Assembly: GCA_021783175.1 (NCBI GenBank)
Contig: JAJXUF010000002.1
Location: forward strand, 1-64,000
Length of the DNA: 64,000 bases
Origin: Pseudomonadota bacterium
GTDB lineage: Bacteria > Pseudomonadota > Gammaproteobacteria > Acidiferrobacterales > UBA6901
Reading direction: 5' to 3'
Within the stretch, counting starts at the first letter, position 1. Each line of letters starts with the position of its first letter. The notes below the pieces were generated by a model that made no database searches, was not told where the DNA came from, and saw only the letters and a program-made list of their open reading frames with translations. Of this stretch, positions 1 to 6,963 are shown one piece after another. Made by a program: the position numbers and the translations under genes.

Positions 1-1
1 G

Positions 2-778
2 GGCCTGTTTGCTGGCAGCGCCGTACCCGCCCTGGTGTTTGGAGTAGCCTTTGGCAATCTCCTGCTCGGCGTGCCCTTCTACCTGGATGACACACTGCGA
101 CCGCATTACACGGGGACATTCTTCGGCCTGCTCAACCCCTTTTCGCTGGTCACCGGCATCGTCAGCCTGTCTATGCTTGTCACGCATGGCGCGACCTATT
201 TGCAGATGCGCACCGAAGGCGATCTGCAGGAACGGGCTCGCCGCGCTGCGCAGCTTTCAGCCCTTGTTCTCGTCGCCGCATTTGTCATCGCCGGGATCTG
301 GCTCATTTTTGGCATAGGCGGTTACCGCATCACATCAATTCAATCCCTGGACGGGCCGTCCAATCCACTTTCCAAAGTGGTGGAACATGCGGCAGGTGCG
401 TGGTTGGACAATTATCGAACCTACCCCTGGGCGGTACTTGCGCCGACACTCGGCTTCATCGGCGCTCTCGGTGTTATCGGCTTCAGTGTGACGAGGCGCG
501 CGGCCTTGGCCTTCGTCTGCAGCGCGCTTTCCGTGACAGGCGTGATCGTCACGGCCGGTGCGTCGATGTTTCCGTTCATCATGCCCTCCAGCCTGCAACC
601 AAACAGCAGCTTGACGGTTTGGGACGCGACCTCAAGCCAGCATACGCTGATGCTCATGTTCTGGGTAACCCTGGTATTCCTGCCGATCGTCCTGGCCTAT
701 ACGATCTGGGTCTACAAGGTGATGGGGGGCAAGATCACGGTCAAGCAGATTCAGGAACAGACACACACCGTCTACTGA
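2..778 (+). CDS. cydB: Cytochrome bd ubiquinol oxidase subunit II, 5'-truncated by window edge
   Basis: This is the second subunit of the membrane-bound cytochrome bd quinol oxidase, which reduces oxygen with electrons from ubiquinol. Only the last 258 residues lie in the window. The open frame continues to the left edge, so roughly the first 120 residues are missing compared with the usual length of about 380. Recognisable CydB stretches are FGVAFGNLLLGVPF, YTGTFFGLLNPF, GATYLQMRTEG, AMFPF-like SMFPFIMPSS and the near-C-terminal WDATSSQ. The remaining sequence is a series of hydrophobic membrane helices. A GTG at position 35 is an internal valine codon, not a start. cydX follows after 21 bases, and cydA is expected just left of the window. 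Identification is by close similarity to E. coli CydB as I recall it. Confidence 0.97.
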   Translation, partial: GLFAGSAVPALVFGVAFGNLLLGVPFYLDDTLRPHYTGTFFGLLNPFSLVTGIVSLSMLVTHGATYLQMRTEGDLQERARRAAQLSALVLVAAFVIAGIWLIFGIGGYRITSIQSLDGPSNPLSKVVEHAAGAWLDNYRTYPWAVLAPTLGFIGALGVIGFSVTRRAALAFVCSALSVTGVIVTAGASMFPFIMPSSLQPNSSLTVWDATSSQHTLMLMFWVTLVFLPIVLAYTIWVYKVMGGKITVKQIQEQTHTVY

Positions 779-799
779 GTCTTACCAAGGAGAATCGCG

Positions 800-937
800 A
801 TGTGGTACTTCACCTGGATTCTTGGCGTACTTCTCGCATGCGCCTTTGGCATTATCAACGTGATGTGGCTCGAATCAGAGCAGAGCCTCGGGGAGGTGGA
901 TGAGAACAAACAACCCAAGAGGCGACAGCGGTCGTAG
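800..937 (+). CDS. cydX: Cytochrome bd oxidase small subunit CydX
   Basis: This 45-residue single-pass membrane protein begins MWYFTWILGVLLACAFGI, which nearly matches the start of E. coli CydX (MWYFAWILGTLLACSFGV). CydX binds the CydAB complex and is needed for stable haem incorporation and full oxidase activity. The ATG is preceded by a good ribosome-binding site, AAGGAG, at 787-792. The hydrophilic tail ends KQPKRRQRS, so the protein is somewhat longer and more basic than the E. coli version. It sits 21 bases behind cydB in the same operon. It is too short for many gene finders and is easily missed. Confidence 0.93.
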   Translation: MWYFTWILGVLLACAFGIINVMWLESEQSLGEVDENKQPKRRQRS

Positions 938-966
938 GGCTCGGGTATTCCCCGGGCAGGAACCGA

Positions 967-1170
967 TCACTCGGATTTCTTGGATTCCGCCTTGAATTCC
1001 GCGCATGCCGCTATTGGACGCTGGATGATGCCGCGTTGTTCGCAGATCCCATTGTCGAGACGTACCGAGGAATATGCCGAACTGAGAATATTGAGGCCGG
1101 GGACCTGGCGCTCCAGCGCGCCGGGCTCAGCCGTGAAAAACTGGCAGTCCCAACAGGTTTGCGAAGACAT
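967..1170 (-). CDS. Small four-cysteine protein, function unknown
   Basis: This is a 67-residue predicted protein. The start chosen is the ATG at 1170 because AGGTGA stands immediately before it on the minus strand; an upstream in-frame start would add 11 residues without a better site. It has cysteines at residues 6, 9, 43 and 56 in a CWDCQFF ... GIC ... AACAEF arrangement. That resembles small zinc-knuckle or redox proteins of the CxxC...GxC...C type. No signal peptide or membrane segment is visible. It lies between cydX (convergent) and yeiH (same strand, separated by a strong hairpin), so it probably has its own promoter. I do not recognise the family and give no function. Confidence 0.6.
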   Translation of the reverse strand: MSSQTCWDCQFFTAEPGALERQVPGLNILSSAYSSVRLDNGICEQRGIIQRPIAACAEFKAESKKSE

Positions 1171-1197
1171 TTCACCTACCCCGCTATAGAAGAAGAT

Positions 1198-1231
1198 CGG
1201 CATCCGCCGGGTGTGCGCCCGGCGGATGCCG
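1198..1231 (-). terminator. Strong hairpin downstream of yeiH, probable terminator
   Basis: A perfect 14-bp inverted repeat (arms 1198-1211 and 1218-1231, built around GGCATCCGCCGGG) with a 6-base loop begins five bases beyond the yeiH stop codon. No clear T-run follows on the minus strand, so termination efficiency is uncertain. The position and stability suggest a terminator or an mRNA 3'-end stabiliser. Confidence 0.55.
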
Positions 1232-1236
1232 TTGTC

Positions 1237-2625
1237 TCAGAGGTTTGACCAGTAATGGCCGAACACAATTGCCGACATGAAGTAGCCGAGTACCACGTTG
1301 ACGGCGACGCCAAGCGTGAACGCGGTAAACGTCTTCCATCCTACTGGCGCAAGCTCGCGAAAACGAGTGGTAAGGCCGATACTCAGGAAGCAGAAGATGA
1401 ACGCCCAGGTCCGCAGCGACACCAGCGGCAGGATGAGTCCGGGCTTGACGATGTTGTTGAAATCCGCCGCCGAGTAGCTGCTTGTGACCGCCGTCATCAG
1501 CATCGACGCCACAAAGAACCCGATAACGAATTTCGGAAAGCGCCACCAGATTTCGCGCGCATCCGGCTTCGTACCCTTCTCCTTGCCCTCCCAGACGAGC
1601 GTCGCGACGAGCGCCCAGGCAAAGGACCAGATGCCGATCCAGAGGTCACGCCCGATCACCTTCATGAGCGTGAAGGCCTTGATCGCTACGTCTTCGTTGC
1701 CGGCCATCTTGCCGTAAGCACTTGCTGCGGCAAATCCGGCCGCGTCAGCAAACTCCGAAGTACCGACCCAGGCCCCAGCGACACCCGGGTGAAGGTTCAG
1801 TGCGCGCGAGATGAACGGCAGAATCAGGATCATCACCAGAGCCCAGCCGACGACCAGCGTGACCGAGGTATAGAGATGCTCCTTCTTGGCCCCGACGGCA
1901 GCGGCAATCGCCATGGACGCCGACACACCGCAAACTGAACCGCCTACCCCGAGCACGGCTGCCAGCCGCCGGTCGAGCCCGAACACGCGCGTTGCCAGGA
2001 AGAAAATGGTCAGGCAGGTGACAAGCGAGATGACGGTGGCTTGTGCAATGGCCACCGGGCCGGCCGTCAACACCAGGGTGATGGGGAAGGTGGCGCCCAG
2101 AAGCACGATGCCGAGCTTGATGAAGTACTCCACGCGAAATGCGCTGTCCATCCACTTCGGGAGCCTAAACAGGTTGGCAATGGCCAGGCCCAGAATCAGC
2201 GCAACCAGTGGCGGCTCCAAATTGAACTCCGCCGCCTTGGCCCAGCCTGCGATCGCAAACATGATGATCGACAGGACATACAGGAAGACGAAGGCCGGGA
2301 TGAACTCGGACATCTTGATGCCCATGATGCGGCAGCTGACACCGAAGATGACCAGCCAGAAGATGAACTGCATGATATAGAGATGGGCATTCTGGGCAAA
2401 ATGAGTGGCCAGCTGCCCCATATTGGTCCAATGCAGGCCACCTGGATTGATGGCGATGGACTTGAGGAAAGTACTGCCATTGTTGAACAACACGATCGCG
2501 AGAACCATGAGGCCGAGCCCGATCCAAACGGCCCACCAGTCTTCCTTGAGATAAAGCTCTTTCCATCCAAGCTTTACTTTCTTCGCGCCTTCACTACTTT
2601 CGTTCCAAGACTCCATTGTTGACAT
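1237..2625 (-). CDS. yeiH: YeiH/UPF0324 family putative sulfate exporter
   Basis: This is a 462-residue integral membrane protein of the YeiH (Cons_hypoth698) family, annotated generally as a putative sulfate exporter. A charged N-terminus of about 30 residues is followed by about ten or more hydrophobic segments. Family-typical stretches are PPLVALILGLAIAN, KLGIVLLGA, RLAAVLGVGGSVCGVSA, GTSEFADAAGFAAASAYG and SIGLTTRFRELAP. It is longer than the roughly 350-residue E. coli YeiH because of an N-terminal extension carrying extra membrane helices. The ATG has a strong ribosome-binding site, GGAGGAG. It lies downstream of sorA and sorB on the same strand, with a 586-base gap. That context supports a role in removing the sulfate (or sulfite) produced, but transport has not been shown for this protein. 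Confidence 0.88.
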   Translation of the reverse strand: MSTMESWNESSEGAKKVKLGWKELYLKEDWWAVWIGLGLMVLAIVLFNNGSTFLKSIAINPGGLHWTNMGQLATHFAQNAHLYIMQFIFWLVIFGVSCRIMGIKMSEFIPAFVFLYVLSIIMFAIAGWAKAAEFNLEPPLVALILGLAIANLFRLPKWMDSAFRVEYFIKLGIVLLGATFPITLVLTAGPVAIAQATVISLVTCLTIFFLATRVFGLDRRLAAVLGVGGSVCGVSASMAIAAAVGAKKEHLYTSVTLVVGWALVMILILPFISRALNLHPGVAGAWVGTSEFADAAGFAAASAYGKMAGNEDVAIKAFTLMKVIGRDLWIGIWSFAWALVATLVWEGKEKGTKPDAREIWWRFPKFVIGFFVASMLMTAVTSSYSAADFNNIVKPGLILPLVSLRTWAFIFCFLSIGLTTRFRELAPVGWKTFTAFTLGVAVNVVLGYFMSAIVFGHYWSNL

Positions 2626-3211
2626 ACGGGTGGTCTCCTCCAGCTAATTGTTGTATGCAAACACTCCGCCTCATCCTTACGGCAAATCCTCCGAAATTCG
2701 GTATGCACCAAAAGTATACGCAATCGCCTGCGTCGGCCAATGCGACCAGATCGCACTGACAACTGGGTTACCCGCTCCGACTATTTAAAAGATCACGACA
2801 GCAGCGCCGGCACATTCAGCGTGCCCACCGCATCGGTTCTTATTTTTATTGTATAAGGACAACCGACGCGGCAAATCTTGATGTGGGTCAGTACAGCACA
2901 ACCAACGTCGTACGGCAAGCAAAAGCAACCCGCCATCACTGACTCCGGCAGACACCGATATTATGACGGCATCGGCTGGAGGTACTCTAAACGTCGCAGG
3001 GATAACTGCTAAATCTATGCAGCCGAGGAAAAGCCGCGTGCGCTGACACCTTAATTTAAAATTCAATTATTTTAGTGAACAACGGCCAAGGGCCAGCGCA
3101 CGCACTACCCCACCCCTACTGCTTACCACATGTACCGGCGGCGCACGATCTTTGTCGATCATGCACCGCGGGCACGTTGCGGTCTGAAACCACGTCCGAG
3201 ACGGACAGAAG
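2626..3211. other. Intergenic region between sorB and yeiH, no gene seen
   Basis: I find no convincing gene in these 586 bases. Short open frames have no ribosome-binding site and no recognisable product. The right part is A+T-rich near 3050-3080. A candidate yeiH promoter lies at 2713-2740. A small GTCCG-tct-CGGAC hairpin follows the sorB stop without a T-run. Confidence 0.6.
2713..2740 (-). promoter_or_regulatory. Candidate sigma-70 promoter of yeiH
   Basis: On the minus strand, TTGGCC (2740-2735) and TATACT (2718-2713) are separated by 16 bases. The -10 matches consensus at five of six positions, and the spacing to the yeiH ATG gives an untranslated leader of about 80 bases. This is pattern matching only. 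Confidence 0.4.
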
Positions 3212-3565
3212 TTACTTGCTCCCGTTCTGCCCGACGACCTTATTCTTGATGCCGTTCTGCTCAACGAGATAATTCACCACGGTGTCGATCTTGCCGTCGG
3301 GAATCGGGCACCCAAACGCCTTTTGCATCTTTACGACCTCGCCCTTCCAGGCATCGCGCGACATTGGCGCCTGCATGTAGACGTAGGCCGGCGAATGGCA
3401 AATCGTGCAGAAATCCCTGGTATCCGTCATGCCCGGACCCTTCTTGAAGGTCGTGACAACGGGAGGGAGATTGATAGACACCCGCGTATTGTCTGCCGCA
3501 AACACCGATTGCGCGATGTTGGCGCTGAACGCTGCGGCCAGCGCCAGCAAGAAAGTCTTGTTCAT
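3212..3565 (-). CDS. sorB: Sulfite dehydrogenase monohaem cytochrome c subunit
   Basis: This 117-residue periplasmic c-type cytochrome is predicted to accept electrons from the molybdenum subunit SorA and pass them to the respiratory chain. It has a Sec signal peptide (about residues 1-23, ending VFA) and one haem-binding CTICH motif at residues 53-57. Methionines such as M80 in KMQKAFG could be the axial ligand. The ATG at 3565 is chosen because it follows AAGGGGAG and starts the signal peptide; the frame is open further upstream but without a sensible N-terminus. It starts 20 bases after the sorA stop, so the two genes are almost certainly cotranscribed. Confidence 0.88.
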   Translation of the reverse strand: MNKTFLLALAAAFSANIAQSVFAADNTRVSINLPPVVTTFKKGPGMTDTRDFCTICHSPAYVYMQAPMSRDAWKGEVVKMQKAFGCPIPDGKIDTVVNYLVEQNGIKNKVVGQNGSK

Positions 3566-3585
3566 TGACCTGCTCCCCTTCTCTC

Positions 3586-4848
3586 TTAGATGGCGGTGAC
3601 CCGCACGGTTTCGACTTCGTTGCGCATGAAGCCCGCCGGATTCCAACGCGAAATTCCGATTTGCTGGCTTTCGCCGTTATTGTTGATCGCCAGTGCCATC
3701 AGCTCATAAGCATGACCCTTGCGCGGCGTGAATGCCGCCTCCCAACCGCGGAAGCTGTACTTGCCGTGGTTCTTGTCGAGGCGAGCGTCCGCCCAGGTCT
3801 TTCCGCCGTCGGTCGAAAACAGCACCTTACGGATCCCCGATCCGCCATCGAATGCAATTCCCTTCACGACTTCGGTATGGCCGCCGTGAATTCTGGCGCC
3901 GCTGGCGAGGCTCGTGATGAAAGAGCGCACGTTCATGCGATTGATCGGCACGGTCTTCACGTTGGTCTCACCGGGCATCTGGCAGGCGCAAGCGTTGGCC
4001 GGGATGCGATAGGCCGGGTTCATCCAGAAGTTGTTCGCGGGCTTGCTGATGACTTCGATATCATCCAGCATTTTCACCCAATAGGTTGCATACCAACCCG
4101 GTACGACAAGGCGCACGGGGAAGCCATTGAGTACAGGTAGGTTCTCTCCGTTCATGGAGTAGGCAATGATCACGTCGTCGCCGGTTGCGATATCCATGTC
4201 GAGCGACTTCATGAAATCGGGCGTTGACGCCAGAACAGGGGTCTCGGCGCCATTGAATTGCACCTGCACTGCATCCGGCGCGACGCCGGCCTTATTCAGC
4301 ACGTCGCGCAGGCGCACGCCTCTCCACACGGCGTTGCCCATGGCGCCATTGGTCCACTGGCCGCCGGGAACGCGCGGGCTGAAGAGGCCACGGCCATTGC
4401 CGGAACACTGACAGACGGCAGTAAGCTCGACGGCTTCAAAGTTCTTCTTGAGGTCCGCGACGCTGAGAGAGAGCTCTTTCTTGACGCCACCATGCACATG
4501 GATTCTGAATTTGCCTTCGTCTATGGTGGTGGGAATGCCAGCCAGGTGCCAACGCACAAAGAACGCATCGTTGGGCGTGACAATACCATCGTTAAAAATA
4601 TGAAACGGGGTTTCGAGCAGCGGCGGCCGTTCTGACATGATGATCATCGGACGCTTCTGCGGGTAGGTCCCGTACAGGCGCTTACCATTGACTATCGGTA
4701 GATCTACCGTCTTATCAAAAGCGCGGGCAATACCGGTTCCCGCCGCAAGGGCCAGGCCACCCAGACCCGCGCCGAGACGCACGAAATTACGGCGCGAGAT
4801 AGCCTGTGCGTTCTCAGTTTCGAGAATCTGGCTTTTCTTTCGACTCAT
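3586..4848 (-). CDS. sorA: Sulfite:cytochrome c oxidoreductase, molybdopterin subunit
   Basis: This is a 420-residue enzyme of the sulfite oxidase family that oxidises sulfite to sulfate in the periplasm using a molybdopterin cofactor. A twin-arginine export signal is visible as SRRNF at residues 18-22, followed by a hydrophobic stretch to about residue 43. The oxidoreductase molybdopterin domain follows, with the probable molybdenum-ligating cysteine at residue 148 in VCQCSGNGRG. A Mo-co dimerisation domain forms the C-terminal third (GIRKVLFSTDGGKTW). The ATG at 4848 is used because GAGGA precedes it; a TTG five codons upstream is the alternative. sorB follows immediately, and a response regulator gene is divergent upstream. 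Confidence 0.92.
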   Translation of the reverse strand: MSRKKSQILETENAQAISRRNFVRLGAGLGGLALAAGTGIARAFDKTVDLPIVNGKRLYGTYPQKRPMIIMSERPPLLETPFHIFNDGIVTPNDAFFVRWHLAGIPTTIDEGKFRIHVHGGVKKELSLSVADLKKNFEAVELTAVCQCSGNGRGLFSPRVPGGQWTNGAMGNAVWRGVRLRDVLNKAGVAPDAVQVQFNGAETPVLASTPDFMKSLDMDIATGDDVIIAYSMNGENLPVLNGFPVRLVVPGWYATYWVKMLDDIEVISKPANNFWMNPAYRIPANACACQMPGETNVKTVPINRMNVRSFITSLASGARIHGGHTEVVKGIAFDGGSGIRKVLFSTDGGKTWADARLDKNHGKYSFRGWEAAFTPRKGHAYELMALAINNNGESQQIGISRWNPAGFMRNEVETVRVTAI

Positions 4849-5493
4849 ATCCAATTTCCTCAATGGCGGTTATCGACAGTCAAAACGGTTCCTGCCATGG
4901 GAAACGCCGGCACAAACAAGCCTCTCCCAGCTGGCATGGGGCAACTACCAACGACCTGCGCAGGTGAATCAGAAAACGGCGCTAATCCTTTTAGTCACCG
5001 CAATCCGCTGAGGAATGTAATCATTCCGAAGATTCCGGCGCGACGACGTTATAGACCCACTATAAATATTCGATGCGGGACGGATTATTACGGTCCTAGA
5101 CTTATTCGAAAATCCAGCCAACGACATATGTCTTAAGACTGGTTCTCGCAGCAGTTCATGGGGTTATGCCTTAATTAATGTGGGCATCAAACAATTCAGG
5201 GGCTAACCCGCCGGGAGTCAGGAGTTGTTATGTGCGAAAAGAGGCCAAAATTGGCTGCAACTGGCCGGCAATTCCACAATATTCAATCAAATCCCTCTTT
5301 CGCTCGGGCAAAAAGCTGCCTGGTGCACCCGGTGGCGGGTTCATTAGCGAACGCGATAGACTTCGTCTGTGGGTTGGGTTTGCCTCATGCCTGCACTAAG
5401 GCTATATTGGAACAATGGCATGAGCCTCTTGGCTGCAGTTTGACAGCCCAGAGAATGAACACACCTCAAAACTAAGATTGTTCGAAGGTTCTA
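4849..5493. other. Divergent control region between sorA and response regulator gene
   Basis: I see no convincing gene in these 645 bases. They separate two divergent genes and should hold both promoters. A perfect dyad, TTATAG-N5-CTATAA, lies at 5049-5065 in an A+T-rich part. An 81-residue open frame at 5230-5475 has no ribosome-binding site and resembles nothing I know. Confidence 0.6.
5049..5065. promoter_or_regulatory. Dyad in the sorA / regulator intergenic region
   Basis: TTATAG and CTATAA form a perfect 6-5-6 inverted repeat, about 200 bases upstream of sorA and 430 bases upstream of the regulator gene. It could be an operator, for example for the adjacent NarL-type regulator. It could also simply be an A+T-rich promoter element. 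No known consensus is matched. Confidence 0.25.
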
Positions 5494-6174
5494 TTGAAAA
5501 TCCTGCTCGTCGATGACCATACGTTGTGCCGGGAGGGACTGCGCTTCGTGCTATGCCAGCTGACGAATGACGTCCAGATTCTAGAGGCCGGCACCTTCCG
5601 CGCGGCGCTGCTCCAGGCCAGCAATCATAAGAATGTAGATCTCTGCCTCCTCGATCTGGCCTTGCCGGACACGGCAAATTTCGAGGCGCTCACGACTTTA
5701 CACAATCGTTATCCTGGTCTGCCTATTATAGTTCTGTCAGATTCTGAAGAGCCCAGCGATGTGGAATACGCACTCGACGCCGGGGCATTGGGTTTTATCC
5801 CCAAATCGCTGTCCAGTGAGCTCATGTTGAGCGCGTTGCGACTGGTGCTGTCTGGCGGCATTTATGTACCGCCACGCCTCTTGGAACGAAATGGTGCTAC
5901 CGGCGGACCGCGTCCGCGCGCGCCCTCTGCCAACTCGTCCTCAGATGAACCGCGCACAACCCCGCCGGAACGCGGCTTGACCGAGCGCCAGCTCGAGGTC
6001 CTGTCGTTCGTGGTCCAGGGTAAATCCAACAAACAGATCGCTGACGCCCTGAAACTGACTGAAGGAACGGTGAAGATCCACGTTGCCGCCATATGCAAGA
6101 CTCTCAGCGTCGCCAACCGGACGCAGGCGGCAATCACGGCGATGCAGATGAACCTGCTTGCACACGCAGGGTGA
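5494..6174 (+). CDS. NarL/FixJ-family response regulator
   Basis: This is a 226-residue two-component transcription regulator. The receiver domain (about residues 1-115) has the acidic pair D7-D8, the phosphoacceptor D54 in CLLDLALPD and the conserved lysine in FIPKS. A Pro/Ser-rich linker follows (about 130-152). The LuxR-type helix-turn-helix covers about residues 155-215 (LTERQLEVLSFVVQGKSN ... EGTVKIHV). The start is a TTG, supported by GAAGG five bases upstream and by the canonical first residues KILLVDDH. No histidine kinase gene is adjacent, so the signal is unknown. Divergence from sorA makes control of sulfite oxidation genes a reasonable inference only. Confidence 0.9.
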   Translation: MKILLVDDHTLCREGLRFVLCQLTNDVQILEAGTFRAALLQASNHKNVDLCLLDLALPDTANFEALTTLHNRYPGLPIIVLSDSEEPSDVEYALDAGALGFIPKSLSSELMLSALRLVLSGGIYVPPRLLERNGATGGPRPRAPSANSSSDEPRTTPPERGLTERQLEVLSFVVQGKSNKQIADALKLTEGTVKIHVAAICKTLSVANRTQAAITAMQMNLLAHAG

Positions 6175-6195
6175 TCGATCGCTTGCTGGGCCGTT

Positions 6196-6211
6196 ATCCG
6201 CTTCCGCGGAT
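6196..6211 (+). terminator. Possible terminator hairpin after the response regulator
   Basis: A perfect 6-bp stem, ATCCGC-ttcc-GCGGAT, starts 22 bases after the stop codon. The following sequence is A/T-rich (TAGAAAATTATT) but has no true T-run, so this is a weak call. Confidence 0.3.
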
Positions 6212-6454
6212 TAGAAAATTATTCATCAGTCAGGGAAGCAATGCTAAAACTCGCTTCTCTTCAGCAAAATTGCTGCAACCGGCTGCGCGGATAATCACTC
6301 AACAGCCATCAATGGCAATCTAAAGAAGTTCTCTTGCTTCGGCGCCTCTGTCATGGCGAAGCTGGCAATCGCATGAGCATTTTCAGCCCCCCCCCAAGGA
6401 AACAGGCTAACCTGACTCAATGAGGGGCGACCAACCTCACGTTACTCTCTTCCA

Positions 6455-6748
6455 TTACCAGTCTGCGCTCGGCAACGCAATGTCCGCATTCTGGGACCTG
6501 TCACTCGTATGAGCCCAGCGCACCTGCAGCCCCTCGTTGAGATACTTCATTACTGGCGAGAGGAAGAACTCGATCACGCGCCGGCTGTCGGTGATGATAT
6601 CGGCCTTGACCGTCATGCCGGCTGAGAGCGGGACCTCTTGACCGTCCACGAGCATGGTGGAACGCTCTGGCTCAATGTGGATGATGATCGTGGTGCTGAA
6701 GAATCCGGACGCATATTCCACGATATGAGACAACGCGCGCCGCACCAT
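6455..6748 (-). pseudogene. C-terminal fragment of a HlyD-type membrane fusion protein
   Basis: An open frame of 97 codons contains a segment typical of the end of type I secretion periplasmic adaptors (HlyD/LapC family): PERSTMLVDGQEVPLSAG followed by MTVKADIITDSRRVIEFFLSP. Normal proteins of this family have about 400-450 residues with an N-terminal membrane helix, a coiled coil and a biotinyl-like domain, none of which is present here. Upstream sequence does not continue the family in any frame. After the conserved end (around EGLQVR) the frame runs on through 23 unrelated residues. No matching ATPase or outer-membrane gene is nearby. I read this as the relic of a deleted secretion locus. 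Confidence 0.6.
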
Positions 6749-6963
6749 CGTCGAGAACTATGATCTCAAGAGCGTTTGTTTGCCAAGGCAGCTCGAACTG
6801 CTCGATGAACTCCGGGATCGGAGGTGAAAGGAGCTTGCCTCGAGTGGCAACACTGGGAGTGGCACGGGATAATCGGCACGTTAGTCAAGCAATTCTTGTT
6901 GACGACCGACCAAATGGGTCGCTAAAGCTTCAAGTTTTACGGAACAAAGGTGCCCCGAGCGGC

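Noticed and set aside
5230..5475. An 81-residue frame between sorA and the response regulator gene
   Set aside because: No ribosome-binding site, no family, and the region is needed for divergent promoters.
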